A stretch of DNA of 64,000 nt from Hydrangea macrophylla (GCA_033977485.1 CM066989.1:98165887-98229886), one strand, 5' to 3'; shown: positions 44,952-55,796, counted from the first letter of the stretch. Notes: a model not told the origin generated them from the letters alone. Translations and numbers: made by a program.

Positions 44952-47900
44952 CTAATCCTGAAACAATTCAGGGTATCTAGTCCTCATATCTGACTCTAAC
45001 TCCCACGACGCTTCTCCTTCGTCATGATGCCTCCACTGAACCTTAACCAAAGGAACGTCTCTTCTTCTCAGCCTCTTGATCCTCTGGTCAAGAATCCTTA
45101 CAGGTCTATCCTTGTAGACAACATTCTGACTCATCTCAATATCATCAAAATTTACCACATGTGAAGGATCCCGTATGTATTTCCTTAACATACAGACATG
45201 GAACACATTATGAACACCAGACATCTTTGGTGGCAACGCGAGTCGATAAGCCACTTTCCCAACACGCTCCAAAACCTCGAACGGTCCGATGAAACGAGGT
45301 GCCAACTTTCCTCTTTTCTGACCAAAACGTACCACTCCCCGAACAGGTGAAACCTTAAGGAGTACATGATCTCCGACACTGAACTCCAAATCCTTTCGTC
45401 GCCGATCCGCATAACTCTTGTGTCTACTCTGTGCAGTTTTCATTCTTTCCTTGACCAGTGAAATCTTCTCATTGGTTTCTCTCACCAAATCTGGTCCCAA
45501 TAATTCTGTATCTCCCACTTCTGCCCAACACAACGGAGATCGACATGGCCGTCCGTACAAAGCTTCGAACGGTGCCATTCCAATACTCGAGTGATAGTTG
45601 TTGTTATACGCAAATTCAACCAACGGCAAGTGCGTCTCCCAAGACTCTTCAAAGTCAATTGTACAAGCTCTCAGCATATCTTCCATAATCTGATTAACAC
45701 GCTTGGTCTGTCCATCGATCTGAGGATGGAAAGCAGTACTCATCTTGAGCGAAGTTCCCATAGCCTTCTGCAAACTTTCCCAAAATCCTGAGGTAAAACG
45801 TGCATCGCGGTCTGATACAATCGACACAGGCGCACCGTGCAGTCGTACCACTTGTTGTAGGTACATTCGACTCATCCTTTCTACTGGGTAAGTCATATTG
45901 TACGCGATGAAGTGTGCAGACTTCGTCAGACGATCCACAATTACCCAAATCGCGTCATGATTCTGTTGTGACTGGGGTAATCCAACCACAAAATCCATAG
46001 TTATGTGTTCCCACTTCCATCCTGGAACAGGTGAAGGTTGCAACAATCCCGAGGGTCTCTGATGTTCGGCCTTCACTTGTTGACAAGTCAAACATTTAGA
46101 CACAAACTCGGCTACTTCTCGTTTCATCCCTTCCCACCAGAAGTTTCTCTTCAAATCCTTATACATCTTTGTTCCTCCTGGGTGTACTGTCAGTCTTGAT
46201 TTATGTGCTTCTTCAAGAATATCTTTTCTCAAGTCCCCTGAATCCGGCACACACAATCTATCTCGACATCTGTATCCCCCATCAATCCCAACCTTCCATT
46301 CTGTAGGGTCCTTTTCTGACATCTTGGCGAACCATCCTTGAAATTTCTCGTCTTCCTTTTGGGCTTCGATAATTCGACTCACCAGTGTTGGTTGTACTAC
46401 AAGGCATCCAAAGTGATGTCCATCACTTCCCTCAGAAATCTGCATATCAAATTCTGCGATTGTCTCTAAAGCTTTCCATTCCCTCAACATCAATGACGTA
46501 ATCATTCCTCGAGGTTTCCGACTTAGGGCGTCAGCGACTACATTAGCCTTACCAGGGTGGTACTCCAATGTAAAGTCGCAGTCCTTAATCAGTTCCATCC
46601 ATCGACGTTGCCTCATGTTTAACTTCTTCTGAGTAAACAAATACTTGAGACTCTTGTGGTCCGAGAACAGATCAAACTTCTCCCCATAGAGGTAGTGTCT
46701 CCAGATCTTGAGTGCAAACACTACTGCTGCTAGCTCCAAATCATGAGTTGGGTAATTCAATTCATTTGGCTTCAACTGTCGTGAACCATAGGCTATGACC
46801 TTTCCGTCTTGCATAAGGACACATCCCAATCCTTGATACGAGGCGTCACTATAAATAGTGAACTTCTCACCATCCTTTGGTATCGCAAGCACTGGCGCTG
46901 TTGTCAATCTTTCTTTCAATTCCAGAAAAGCGCATTCATGCTTATCAGTCCATTCAAATTTCAAATCTTTCTTAGTCAAACCAGTTAACGGGGCTGCTAT
47001 CTTTGAGAAACCCTCTACAAATCTCCGATAGTAACCGGCGAGTCCCAGAAAACTTCTGACTTCTGTAGCATTGGTCGGCCGAGTCCAATTCGCAACTGCA
47101 TCAGTCTTTGAGGAGCCAACTGCGATTCCTTGTTGTGAGATCACATCTCCGAGGAACTTAACTTCCTGAAGCCAGAATTCACACTTGCTGAATTTAGCAT
47201 ACAGGCGGTGATCCTTGAGCGTCTGTAATGCGATCCGTAGATGATGTTCATGCTCTTCCTCTGACTTAGAATAGATCAAAATATCATCAATAAAGACAAT
47301 AACGAATTGATCCAAATATGGCTTGAATACTCTGTTCATCAAGTCCATAAACACAGCCGGAGCATTCGTCATCCCAAACGGCATCACTAAGAACTCATAG
47401 TGTCCGTATCTCATCCTGAAAGCAGTCTTAGGTATGTCTTCCTTCCGCACCCTCAACTGGTGATACCCTGACCATAGATCAATCTTAGAAAAGGTTGTGG
47501 CTCCTTGCAACTGATCAAACAGATCGTCTATCCGAGGTAAAGGATACTTATTCTTGACAGTAACCTTATTCAGTTCTCGGTAGTCGATGCACAAACGCAT
47601 GCTTCCGTCCTTCTTCTTTACAAACAACACTGGTGCTCCCCAGGGTGAAGTACTTGGACGAACAAAACCCAACTTCTCAAGCTCTTGAACTTGTTCCTTC
47701 AGCTCCAGTAGCTCTGTAGGGGCCATCCTGTAGGGAACCTTGGTTATAGGTCGAGTGCCTGGCACCAATTCCACACAGAATTCTATGTCCCTCTCTCTCT
47801 TGTCCTTCTCTTCTTCAGGGAAATACTTCTTGAGAAACCTTTCCTTGAACACCACCCACGGCATTCTCCTTGCAGCTTCTTCCCCTATGGTCGCCTTTTC

Positions 47901-48200
47901 AGCATCCCACCAATCAGCCGCCGCATAAGTCAGCTGAAAGATAGCTAGACGCTTCTTCTCCAGATCCGTGCACTCTATGGTCTCAAAGATTTGCTCCATC
48001 TGGCGTAGCCACTGTTCCGCTTGCCAGGGTTCATCAGTCCCAGCAAAATACTCAGGTCGCAGAGCGCGAAACTCCTTGAGAAGTTTGTCTCCAGTCTGGT
48101 GGGCTTGCCTCCCATTCCCATTGTGATTTTTATTCTGATTATTATTCCTTGCATTCTGATCACTAACCCTCTCCAATCTTCTTACAAAAGCCTCAAACAT
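44952..48200 (-). CDS. Chromovirus gag-pol fusion lacking nucleocapsid and protease
   Basis: A single open frame of 1082 codons from the ATG at 48200. Residues 40-135 are gag; at about residue 136 the frame passes directly into the start of RT ([19 protein letters not shown]), so the rest of gag, the zinc knuckle and the protease are missing without loss of frame. Then follow RT with FIDDILIYS, RNase H with YSDASYQG, an integrase zinc finger (CLTCQQVK), the integrase core, and a C-terminal chromodomain ([18 protein letters not shown]). The catalytic Glu of the integrase is replaced: 36 residues after the Asp of SDRDARF the residue is Lys (GQTKRVNQ). Without protease, primer site and that Glu, the copy cannot replicate or integrate by itself. 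The normal start of gag is also missing. Confidence 0.9.
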   Translation of the reverse strand: MFEAFVRRLERVSDQNARNNNQNKNHNGNGRQAHQTGDKLLKEFRALRPEYFAGTDEPWQAEQWLRQMEQIFETIECTDLEKKRLAIFQLTYAAADWWDAEKATIGEEAARRMPWVVFKERFLKKYFPEEEKDKRERDIEFCVELVPGTRPITKVPYRMAPTELLELKEQVQELEKLGFVRPSTSPWGAPVLFVKKKDGSMRLCIDYRELNKVTVKNKYPLPRIDDLFDQLQGATTFSKIDLWSGYHQLRVRKEDIPKTAFRMRYGHYEFLVMPFGMTNAPAVFMDLMNRVFKPYLDQFVIVFIDDILIYSKSEEEHEHHLRIALQTLKDHRLYAKFSKCEFWLQEVKFLGDVISQQGIAVGSSKTDAVANWTRPTNATEVRSFLGLAGYYRRFVEGFSKIAAPLTGLTKKDLKFEWTDKHECAFLELKERLTTAPVLAIPKDGEKFTIYSDASYQGLGCVLMQDGKVIAYGSRQLKPNELNYPTHDLELAAVVFALKIWRHYLYGEKFDLFSDHKSLKYLFTQKKLNMRQRRWMELIKDCDFTLEYHPGKANVVADALSRKPRGMITSLMLREWKALETIAEFDMQISEGSDGHHFGCLVVQPTLVSRIIEAQKEDEKFQGWFAKMSEKDPTEWKVGIDGGYRCRDRLCVPDSGDLRKDILEEAHKSRLTVHPGGTKMYKDLKRNFWWEGMKREVAEFVSKCLTCQQVKAEHQRPSGLLQPSPVPGWKWEHITMDFVVGLPQSQQNHDAIWVIVDRLTKSAHFIAYNMTYPVERMSRMYLQQVVRLHGAPVSIVSDRDARFTSGFWESLQKAMGTSLKMSTAFHPQIDGQTKRVNQIMEDMLRACTIDFEESWETHLPLVEFAYNNNYHSSIGMAPFEALYGRPCRSPLCWAEVGDTELLGPDLVRETNEKISLVKERMKTAQSRHKSYADRRRKDLEFSVGDHVLLKVSPVRGVVRFGQKRGKLAPRFIGPFEVLERVGKVAYRLALPPKMSGVHNVFHVCMLRKYIRDPSHVVNFDDIEMSQNVVYKDRPVRILDQRIKRLRRRDVPLVKVQWRHHDEGEASWELESDMRTRYPELFQD

Positions 48201-48214
48201 TCCGGTTGGATCTA

Positions 48215-48341
48215 TTTCTATATTTATGGAAATTACAGTTTGACCCCGGAATAAATATTACAAAGAGAAATTAAATCAAATACTCATGGAAATGAAAAGC
48301 AGTATTTATTTATTAATGAAAATAAAATACAGGGTGTTACA
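48215..48341 (-). repeat. Remnant of the chromovirus 5' LTR (127 bp)
   Basis: Identical by eye to 44781-44907. It begins immediately upstream of the gag codons, which marks the inner deletion breakpoint. Confidence 0.9.
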
Positions 48342-48346
48342 CGTAA

Positions 48347-49320
48347 ACCTTCGTCAAGGCTGTGGATAGAAGGATTTTACCATGTTGGACAAGCCGACCT
48401 AAAGCGTATTGCTCTAGGGTCCTTTTTACTGTTAACTCCCCAGGATGGTTGTCTTTCGCCCAGTTAGCCTTCGTCAAGACTGTTGGGAGAAGAGCTTGAC
48501 CATGTTGGTGGAGCCGACCTAAATCACGTTGCTTTAGGGTCCTTTTGCTCCTCTATCGTCGGCCAACCTAAGAGATTTTAGTCACCTCTATCGTCGGTCT
48601 GGACCTAAGTGGAGTTAATGCCTCTGAGTACTGTAGGTGCTCGGGTTGTCCAAGATTTTGACTTGGTTATCCGCGAGGCCTGTAAATACCCGGTGTGATT
48701 ACCTGTTTTGTTCACTATGCCATCTTGCCCCCCAAGCTTTCGCTAAGACGAGGGTCTTAAAGAGGCTATGATCTGTAGGTAACCGACCTGGAACATGGTG
48801 GTTGCAGGGTCTTTTGAAGCTTGCCATCATCAGCCACCTAGGGGGTTTTCCCCCATCGTCGGTTGGACCTAAGCGAAGCCGGTGCCTCGGGCGTGACCCC
48901 GAGGTCTTTGGTGCCTGGGTTCGGAGCCCAAGGTCTTTTTAGTGCCTGAGTTCGGAGCTCGAGGTCTTTTTATGCCTCGGGGTTAGGCCCGAGGTCTTTT
49001 TATCTGCCTTGGGGTTAGGCCCGAGGTCTTTGGATGAGCTCTCTGACAATCGGTGGAGCCTCACGTAGTGATCAGGCAAGTACCACTGTAGTCAGGCTCA
49101 TCTAGAATGATGGAGACAGAGGGTCGGATCAGGATCGTCGGGCTCCTGATTTTTATGTGCTGGAGGCAAAGCCGGAACTACTTGATCCTGACCGATGTGA
49201 CCTGGAGGTCGGGTCGGGACTGTCAAACCATGCCCGTTGTGAGCTGGAGATCCGGTTGGGGCTGTCTGACCCGGGCTGCTGTGAACCGGTGGTCGAATCG
49301 GGATTGCCGGACTCAAACCG
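48347..49320 (-). other. Non-coding interior of the gag-only element
   Basis: No pol-like frame. There is a tandem repeat of about 125 bp (48347-48545, word CCTTCGTCAAG) and a series of GC-rich short hairpins around CCTCGGG...CCCGAGG at about 48880-49030, spaced 30-40 bp. The complement of 49098-49320 is Pro-rich if translated but shows no domain. Confidence 0.6.
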
Positions 49321-50544
49321 CTATGAACTGGAAGAACTATCAGAACTCCCGGGCTGATCTCGCTTTCGCTTACTTCTGAAAGACTCGTTGCTTTCTTGCC
49401 CGGTGTATTTGGTCTTCAGAAACTCTTCAGTGTCAATATATTTTCCAACCCTCTCAGAGAGCTCAACAAAAGTTTCTGGTCGATTTCTGTGGAACGATGA
49501 GGCACACTTGGTGTGTTGAACTCCCGCGCAGAAGGCTATGATGGCGATTGTCTCGTTCAAATTGTGGATTTGAAGCTTCTGTTGGTTGAACCGGTCGGTG
49601 AACTCCTTGAGGGACTCATTATTCCGTTGTCTGATTGTCAGTAGCTGCATGACTGGCTTTGGCCGCTCATGGATACCGGCGAACTGGTTGATGAACTGCT
49701 TGCTGAGTTGTTTGAAACTGCAGACCGATCGGGGCTCCAAGGAGTAGAACCACTGCATGGCCGGGCCTTTCAAAGTGCTGGGGAAGGCTAGGCAGTGTAG
49801 CTCATCGGAGTTGGTGGCTAGGGCCATCTGAGCCTTATAGGTCCGGACGTAGTCGATCGGACTTCCCGAGCCGTTGTATGAATCTAGCCGAGGCTGCTTA
49901 AATTCGCGCGGGATAGAGAACTTCATGATCTGGCTGGAGAATGGTGACTCTATCTCGGTACTGGCTTGATTCGGAACACGGTTTTGACCAAGCTTTTTGG
50001 CCACTCCGTCGATCTGCTTTTGTAAGTACTTGATTCGGGCTTCCACTCCTTCCCGTCCGGCATCTGAGGAACTGGTCGGGTTGGTGGAAGAGGCTTCTTC
50101 TTCATGGCGGGGTGCTGTCCTTTGGGATCGGGCTCGGCTATGACCCCGGGTAACCGTTCGCTTAGGGACGAATCGGCTCTTGACCGAGTGACCCAAGACT
50201 GATTCCCGGGCCATATGCTCCTGCCTTTTCCCTCGGGCAGCAGGCCCACTGCTGACGTCTTTGACATCCTCAAGACGGGACGGGTTGGCTCGGGCTCGTT
50301 GTATGGTCAAGATCGGTTCTCGACCGTACGCAACGTTCCCGGGTTGTTTCCCGGCCACTGGAGGATTGCTTTGCTGGGCTAGCAGTGCTTCGATCTGTTG
50401 CTGGATTTGACACTGGCCCTCCAAGAGTTGTGTGAGGGTTGCGGTGATTTGCTCAGATGTCAGGATTGCTGCAGTCGACGCCGGGGCCGAAGGAACATCC
50501 CGGTCGGACTGCTGCGCAGCCTTCTTACCCTTCTTTGGTGGCAT
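49321..50544 (-). CDS. gag: Gag polyprotein of the gag-only element
   Basis: 407 codons from the ATG at 50544, 41 nt downstream of the primer site. Residues 33-57 (Gln/Leu-rich) and 165-186 look like coiled coils; a basic stretch lies at 122-146. The retrotransposon gag core spans about 205-375, with the conserved order seen in plant Ty3/gypsy elements: KFSIPREFKQPRLDSYNGSG, then AFPSTLKGPAMQWFYSL, FKQLSKQFINQF, RQRNNESLKEFTDRFNQ. The C-terminus is basic then Ser-rich (SKRKRDQPGSSDSSSSS) and stops without a CCHC knuckle or protease. The frame is intact. It would form particles in the cytoplasm and package its own RNA, borrowing pol. Confidence 0.87.
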   Translation of the reverse strand: MPPKKGKKAAQQSDRDVPSAPASTAAILTSEQITATLTQLLEGQCQIQQQIEALLAQQSNPPVAGKQPGNVAYGREPILTIQRARANPSRLEDVKDVSSGPAARGKRQEHMARESVLGHSVKSRFVPKRTVTRGHSRARSQRTAPRHEEEASSTNPTSSSDAGREGVEARIKYLQKQIDGVAKKLGQNRVPNQASTEIESPFSSQIMKFSIPREFKQPRLDSYNGSGSPIDYVRTYKAQMALATNSDELHCLAFPSTLKGPAMQWFYSLEPRSVCSFKQLSKQFINQFAGIHERPKPVMQLLTIRQRNNESLKEFTDRFNQQKLQIHNLNETIAIIAFCAGVQHTKCASSFHRNRPETFVELSERVGKYIDTEEFLKTKYTGQESNESFRSKRKRDQPGSSDSSSSS

Positions 50545-50585
50545 ATTGATCAGTCAAGAATTTGTTGATGAGAAGAATTGTCGTT

Positions 50586-50603
50586 TCCCACAGACGGCGC
50601 CAA
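50586..50603 (-). other. Primer-binding site of the gag-only element
   Basis: Minus-strand TTGGCGCCGTCTGTGGG, two bases inside the 5' LTR end. The motif is common next to 5' LTRs of plant Ty3/gypsy elements; the exact tRNA was not checked. Confidence 0.75.
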
Positions 50604-50605
50604 GC

Positions 50606-51108
50606 TGATGATGCCAAAAATTGGTAAAAGTAAAATAGAGCAATTTTAGGAGAGAGAGAGAGTAAGAGAGTGAGAGACTATTTTTTGTATGTGGTTCGGC
50701 CCTGTTAATGAAGGTACCTACGTCCACGGGTGTGTCTGAGCACGTTCACTAGCAGATCACCGGCGGGCCTGGTGAGCCAACAAAGAGGGGCGGCACTACC
50801 AGTAATACCGGCGGGGTGTATGCATATAATGGTGAATTTTGTAGAGGTGCTGTGTAGACTACAGAACTATCGGCCTCTTCAATGGAGGGTGAGAGGTCTC
50901 TTTTATAGATGTAAGAGACCTACTCTTACATGGATAAGGAAATGTAATTCCATTAGGATGTGATGACACCAATTAAGTAAGTTTCCTAATTGTATTAGGA
51001 TTGATTGACATTAATTGTGGGGGTTTCCTAATTGGATTAGGAAATAGATGCACTTTCCATTAGTCTTCTAGCTTGAGTAGGAAACTGCCGATAATTTTGG
51101 GCGTATCA
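50606..51108 (-). repeat. 5' LTR of the gag-only element
   Basis: 503 bp, TGATGATGCC...GCGTATCA, about 98.6% identical to the partner apart from one 8-bp indel. A TCTCTTTTATAGATG stretch near 50896 is TATA-like on the plus strand only. Confidence 0.9.
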
Positions 51109-51110
51109 AA

Positions 51111-51190
51111 AGTTATTATTATTGAATACATTTATTTAATTTATTATTTAAGTAATTAATTTTATTAAATTTAATAATATGGAGCACTAA
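51111..51190. repeat. 80-bp direct repeat, right of the gag-only element
   Basis: Partner of 41404-41483, one mismatch. After it the CACTA body continues (CAAAATAAC). Confidence 0.9.
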
Positions 51191-51486
51191 CAAAATAACT
51201 TTGTGTCCAATACTAATAGAATATCAATACAGTCCAGGGGTTTAATTGTTTTTTGAACACTTAAATCACCTTACATTTATATCACCAAATACCTCTATAC
51301 ATAATCTATTCTTCCACCATAACCACTTTTACAATATATTACCCAAACACCACAACTATTATAATCTATTCTGACAAAAATAATTTCAAAGCTATTACAA
51401 TCGCAAAGTGCAAGCTACCCTAAATTGGGTTGTACATTTTCCCTTGTGTTTCCTTCATGCTTAAATAACATTAAAGATTAAAATAA

Positions 51487-51651
51487 GGGAATTGTTATTT
51501 CCACTCCATCATTGAACCAATGCACTCCATGGTACCACTATCAGAGCATGTGGTACCATGTATATAATGCATGACATGCATGTACCAAATGCTTTAAAAA
51601 TGGTACCATAGAGTGCATTGGTTCAATGATGGAGTGGCAATAGCATCACCC
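51487..51651. mobile_element. Mutator-like MITE, 165 bp, perfect 9-bp target duplication
   Basis: The terminal inverted repeats run from GGGAATTGTTATTTCCACTC and, on the complement, GGGTGATGCTATTGCCACTC, continuing through the CATTGAACCAATGCACTC segment to GGTACCA. TTAAAATAA flanks both sides (51478-51486, 51652-51660). It is nested in the CACTA element. Confidence 0.9.
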
Positions 51652-52009
51652 TTAAAATAATTGGACAGAAATACCGATAACATTTTATTAAAGTAGGAAA
51701 GAGGGAAAGCATTTAAATTTCAAATGACGTTAATTAACGGCATTGGTTTACAAACGCCGTTAATTATCGGCATTTTGTATGAAAACGATTTTAAGTATCG
51801 GCATTTAAATGCCAAGTGCTGGTATTTGTGAGCGCTCTTTAAAATCTTGGTAGTAATTAACATCACTTTTTTTTTTTTTTTAAATGGTGGTAATTAAAGG
51901 TATTTTTTTTAAACACCGGGACATGCCGTTTTTCTTGTTATGTTAAAAATTTTGCTTTTTTTTTTTTTTTTTGTTTTTTTGAGACAATTCTCTCTTTATA
52001 AAGAAAAAA

Positions 52010-52320
52010 TTAATGAATGTCGTTATTTCGTACTTTTGAATACACTTATTTTCTTTGTAGAGATAGAAAATTAATTGTTTTTCAAGTAAATTCTAAACCC
52101 ATATTTATTTATTTTTAAAGCCATACACTTATTTATTTACTTTTGAAGACACTTATTTGCATTTTTAGTGAACAAAAATCATATGTTACAAGTAATTTCT
52201 AAAGACAATTATTTTCTTTTGTAGAGATAAAAAATTATGTGTCCTTACAAGTAACTTTTAAAGACAATTATTTTCGTTTGTAGAGAAGGAAAATTATGTG
52301 TCTTACAAGTAACTTGTAAA
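52010..52320. repeat. CACTA sub-terminal repeats of about 57 bp
   Basis: Copies of a word like AAAGACAATTATTTTCTTTT followed by GTAGAGA...AATTATGTGTCCTTACAAGTAA. About three clear and two diverged copies occur here; a further set stands at 59184-59385. Confidence 0.75.
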
Positions 52321-52968
52321 TATGCTTTTATTTTTGTCTCAAAATAAATGTCTCCATAGGCTATTTTTGTTGTAGTGCTAGTTTTTTTTTTTTTGATTTC
52401 CAATTTTTTTTTTTTTGGTTCCTTCAATCAAATTGCAAACCATTGAACCAATCGAAAGCCCTTCCCATTCCCAGATGCGTGAAAGAAAATACCAATGCCC
52501 AAGATTTGTTTTGTTTACAATATTATAGTAAAGAAATTAAACTCAAAGTAAACACTTTTCGCCATATACAATGACTAAATTAACAAAAATTAAACCACTT
52601 AAACATCTTGGTGATCCAATCAGTCAAGGAAAAAAAATATCTAGAAAAGATTTGTTATTCAAAATCATCCGAAAAGAATCAAGTAAAACCCATGTTCTTC
52701 ATACAACGATGTGAAAGAAATATTACCCAAAAGAAAATGTAATGTTTGTAACATACATGGATATTATCTCAAGAAAAAGTTTACCTTAATTTTGGTATTA
52801 AAGAAAATAAGAAGGGGAAGGAAACATAGTGAGAAGTAAAATAAAAAAAAATAAAAAAACTTTCTTTAGTTAACTAAAAAAAACTTTGTTGAAGATCTAG
52901 AGGGTAACAACTTACCGAAACAACAAATTGTGGAAATCTTTGCATGACATGGTTAGAAGCAAGGAACT

Positions 52969-53046
52969 CATTGACAGAGAGAGAGAAAGTTGGATAGAGG
53001 ATGAGAGCTTTCTACTCCATCCAACTCTCTCTCTCTCTTGTCAATG
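52969..53046. ncRNA. 78-nt RNA-hairpin-like inverted repeat (copy 1)
   Basis: The arm starting CATTGACAGAGAGAGAGAAA pairs with the arm ending TCTCTCTCTTGTCAATG over about 31 bp with two or three mismatches, around a 15-nt loop. Repeated identically at 60017-60094 except one loop base. The GA/CT richness makes a chance or low-complexity origin possible; a small-RNA precursor is a guess. Minus-strand sequence just beside it reads ATGTCATGCAAAG...TTTCG/GTAAG, like a first exon with donor. Confidence 0.35.
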
Positions 53047-53856
53047 GATTCCATCGGCCTTCATGGTGGTTGCTAATGCTTGAGGCCAATAAAGAAGAAA
53101 GACAAAGAGTATTATTTATAATCTTCCTATATTTGTATAGATACATGTTTATATATATATATATATATGTAAAGAGAAGGAGCTAGCGTGAATATTACAT
53201 AAAATATAGAGCCTATGTACATATCAGCTATTTATATATCTAATTAGACCGCCTAGTCTAATTCGAGAGGCCATCTCACTCTAGGTATCCATCGACTGTA
53301 CGTGCCTAACCGCCTTGTCTTTCGAGGGTTTGTTTGGAATATGTATTGAGAGCAATGCTAATATTTTCTTATTTTGTGGAGTATACCAAATGGTTTCCAT
53401 CACATATGGTGGGATCTCTTTAAATATTAATGGTGGGACAAGTTAATTATTCTCAAATAAAAATCAAGTGGTCCTACTCTCACATGTGCTGCGAATAAAT
53501 TTTTGGATATAAATTTCAGAAACATAGCATTACGCTTAATGAGGACGGAGGTGTAGGAGGGCTTGGGGGAGCAGAAAACAAATCTTACTATCGAAAAAAA
53601 ATAATGATACACCGAAAATCCTGTATACTATAAAAGACGAATGTAAAGACCCAAAAAATTTGACATTGGGGGCGCTGCCCCCGAACCCTCGGCACATCTG
53701 TCACTTTATGCATATCAATCCAAACCCAGCCCCCTAATTAAAAATCATAGCTCCGTCCTTGACTCTTAATTTAATGACGTTTGGGTGATGTCATTATAAA
53801 TTCTAAATGTTTTGGTATTTGAGCATGTTCTTTTTCGTGTGCGACTGTACTGTCAG

Positions 53857-55200
53857 GGCCGATCCGAGTATTTTAGGGTTCAAAGAGAATCCCTAAAATG
53901 GGGCCCTATACAATTGAAAGATATTTTTCTTAAGAACTAACTAACTTTTTTTATATTTATTTTTGCTAGAAACTGTACTACACCAAATATACTAAACTGG
54001 CATTGTTTTAAATAGTGTCTGACCGTATTTCGCAAGCTTTTTTTCAGTGCCAATATCAGGGATCCAATTTTTTTTGGCATTGTTTAAAACAGTGCCAGAT
54101 TTTTGTCAAAGAGTGCTAGACTGCAAAATTGTTAGCCACTCGTGGCCACTTGTGTGATCGACACGTGTCGCAATTTTGATACTTTAATCTGGCTCGCTTT
54201 TGTCACTGCTAAAAATCGTGCCAGTTTGGTCTTAAGGTTTAAAAAAAAATTAATCTGGCACGCTTTTGGCACTGCTTTGAAACGGTCTTGAGCCGTACCG
54301 TTTTTGTTTTAGGGAATAAAAATTAAAAATTTGGTAATATCAGAGCACCAATAGATAATAGCAATAATATATGTATCACAAATAGGACCTAGAATTGCAT
54401 CCATATATAGATATCAATAAATTTATAATAAAGTCTCCAACAGAGAATATAGTAATCCAATAGTGTATACATGAAACATAATAAAACTAAAGCATAAAAT
54501 CTAAAACAACAATGCTAGGGTGACAAACACTTTTTACAAACACTAAAATTATTCGGACCCTACAGTGCCACCCAGGAGAGAGATAGAGTGTATTTGTAAG
54601 TGTTTGTAAAATGTGTTTGTCACCCAAATATTATTCAATCTAAAATAAAGTCCCTAACAAAAAATTAAAACATGTAAATCCACCATATAACCGCTTCATT
54701 CTTTATTCTTCATCCAGTATAAAATTATATCCAATGCCAACTACCAGCATCAATGACAGTAAGGTGCCTCGATCACCACTATCAAGAGAATGCATATGTC
54801 AATTTCAAAACTTTGAACTATAAATTGATAGCTTAAGATACACAACATTGGGGCATCCAAACTTGCATTGGGGCCCTCTATCACATTGAAGTTTAAGAAA
54901 ATTTGCTTTTAGTTTTGGTATTCTAAAAATACAGGTATAGGGATATAAAGGTTGGAGTTAAATAGGGGCACTCAAATTTACTAAAAATTTTGGGACCCAA
55001 AGCAGTTGCTTTGCCGGCCCTGAGACGTGTCAGTGGGCCGAGATTAAATTCGTGTTCGATGCATTTAGTCTTTGTTTGGATTTTCAATTTAGTGAGAGAA
55101 AAGAAAGTAAAACATAGAGGACAAGCTTTTCCTTTGTTTGGTTAGTGAGAAAAACAATAAAAAAAATGGAAATAGAAAAGAATAGTTGAGAAAACAATAA
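53857..55200 (+). repeat. Dispersed repeat Y, copy in duplication 1
   Basis: Bounded by CAGGGCCGATCC at 53857 and CCGGCCCTG near 55021, with homology to 24025-25764 continuing to about 55200. An inner segment from ACTACACCAAAT at about 54001, rich in the word CTGGCAC, appears to be a separate insertion, since it is missing from the 24-kb copy. No ORF. Confidence 0.6.
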
Positions 55201-55796
55201 ACTCTTTGACAACCATATTTGATTCATTTGGGGCATTATGTGTGAGTGTGCAGCGTAGACATATATGTGTGTGTTTGTGTGTACACGAATCAAAGATTGG
55301 ACTTGTGGCCCCCACCACCTTACAAACCCATCAGCACACACCACCCCCTCATTTCTCAAGTCTCTCTCCTTATCTCTTTCTTTCTTTTCTTCTTTTCCCA
55401 TTTATTCTTTTTCTTCTATAGCAAACAACAAAGTGCCAAGCTCTCTTTTCCCCTTCATGAGTTTTTATAGATTTTTAAAGAAGATCAAATACTTGGCGTA
55501 AGATAAAAAGACTAACTATGAAAAGGTTGTCAAAAACTTATCCAGGCCTTGTCCATTCATTGGATTTATATAGGACCATTACTACATACATATTTTATGC
55601 ATATCTTGACTATGATACATCCAATCTATCATGATTAATGTAGATGCATATATTATATCATTTAATAATGCTAAATCATACACCAAGAGATATCTTCTCC
55701 AATATTTTTGCTAAGCTCATGATTCATGCTTTGACTGTAACGGTTGGGTGTGAATGAGACTTTGATGATTGGATGAGATTGGGATTGTCGTTATCA

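Larger units (their letters stand above)
42318..48341 (-). mobile_element. Tekay/Del-type chromovirus, internally and 5' deleted
   Basis: A 6024-bp insertion flanked by CGTAA (42313-42317 and 48342-48346). The left (3') LTR is complete at 2590 bp; the right (5') LTR survives only as its first 127 bp, identical to the partner. Everything from there into gag codons is deleted, including promoter, primer site and gag start. Because both outer ends and the target duplication are intact, that deletion happened after insertion. The empty site can be read within the host element: joined flanks give GCCCGTAAACCTTCG, and a tandem paralogue nearby (48459-48475) reads GCCCAGTTAGCCTTCG. Confidence 0.88.
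41487..51108 (-). mobile_element. Gag-only Ty3/gypsy element (TR-GAG type), carrying a nested chromovirus
   Basis: Two LTRs (41487-41997 and 50606-51108) lie in direct orientation, flanked by AAAGT on both sides (41482-41486, 51109-51113). Orientation is minus: the primer site lies inside the right LTR, gag follows at 50544-49321, and the polypurine tract precedes the left LTR. After removing the nested chromovirus and its duplication the element is 3593 bp and contains gag but no protease, RT, RNase H or integrase. That is the structure described for terminal-repeat retrotransposons with a GAG domain (TR-GAG). The LTRs differ by seven substitutions and one 8-bp indel by my count, so the insertion is fairly young. 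It would depend on pol from a related element. Confidence 0.85.
40360..52377. mobile_element. CACTA (En/Spm-type) non-autonomous element, 12 kb including nested insertions
   Basis: The left end begins CACTACAACAAAATAGGCC at 40360. The right end, read on the complement from 52377, begins CACTACAACAAAAATAGCC. Both are flanked by CTA (40357-40359 and 52378-52380), a 3-bp duplication as CACTA transposases make. Without the nested LTR elements the body is about 2.4 kb and encodes no transposase. The left sub-terminal region repeats AGTGTCACTA-like words (40390-40680). The right holds repeats of about 57 bp (52010-52320). Confidence 0.75.

Noticed and set aside
45458..48254. Plus-strand ORFs over the chromovirus pol
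   Set aside because: Shadows of the 1082-codon minus-strand frame.
53857..55022. Dispersed repeat Y as a complete hAT element with CAGGGCCG ends
   Set aside because: No 8-bp target duplication, and homology between copies continues beyond the presumed right end.
55084..55501. Overlapping ORFs of 70-105 codons on both strands (and their copies near 62200)
   Set aside because: Low-complexity T/C-rich DNA, open in several frames at once, with no domain.
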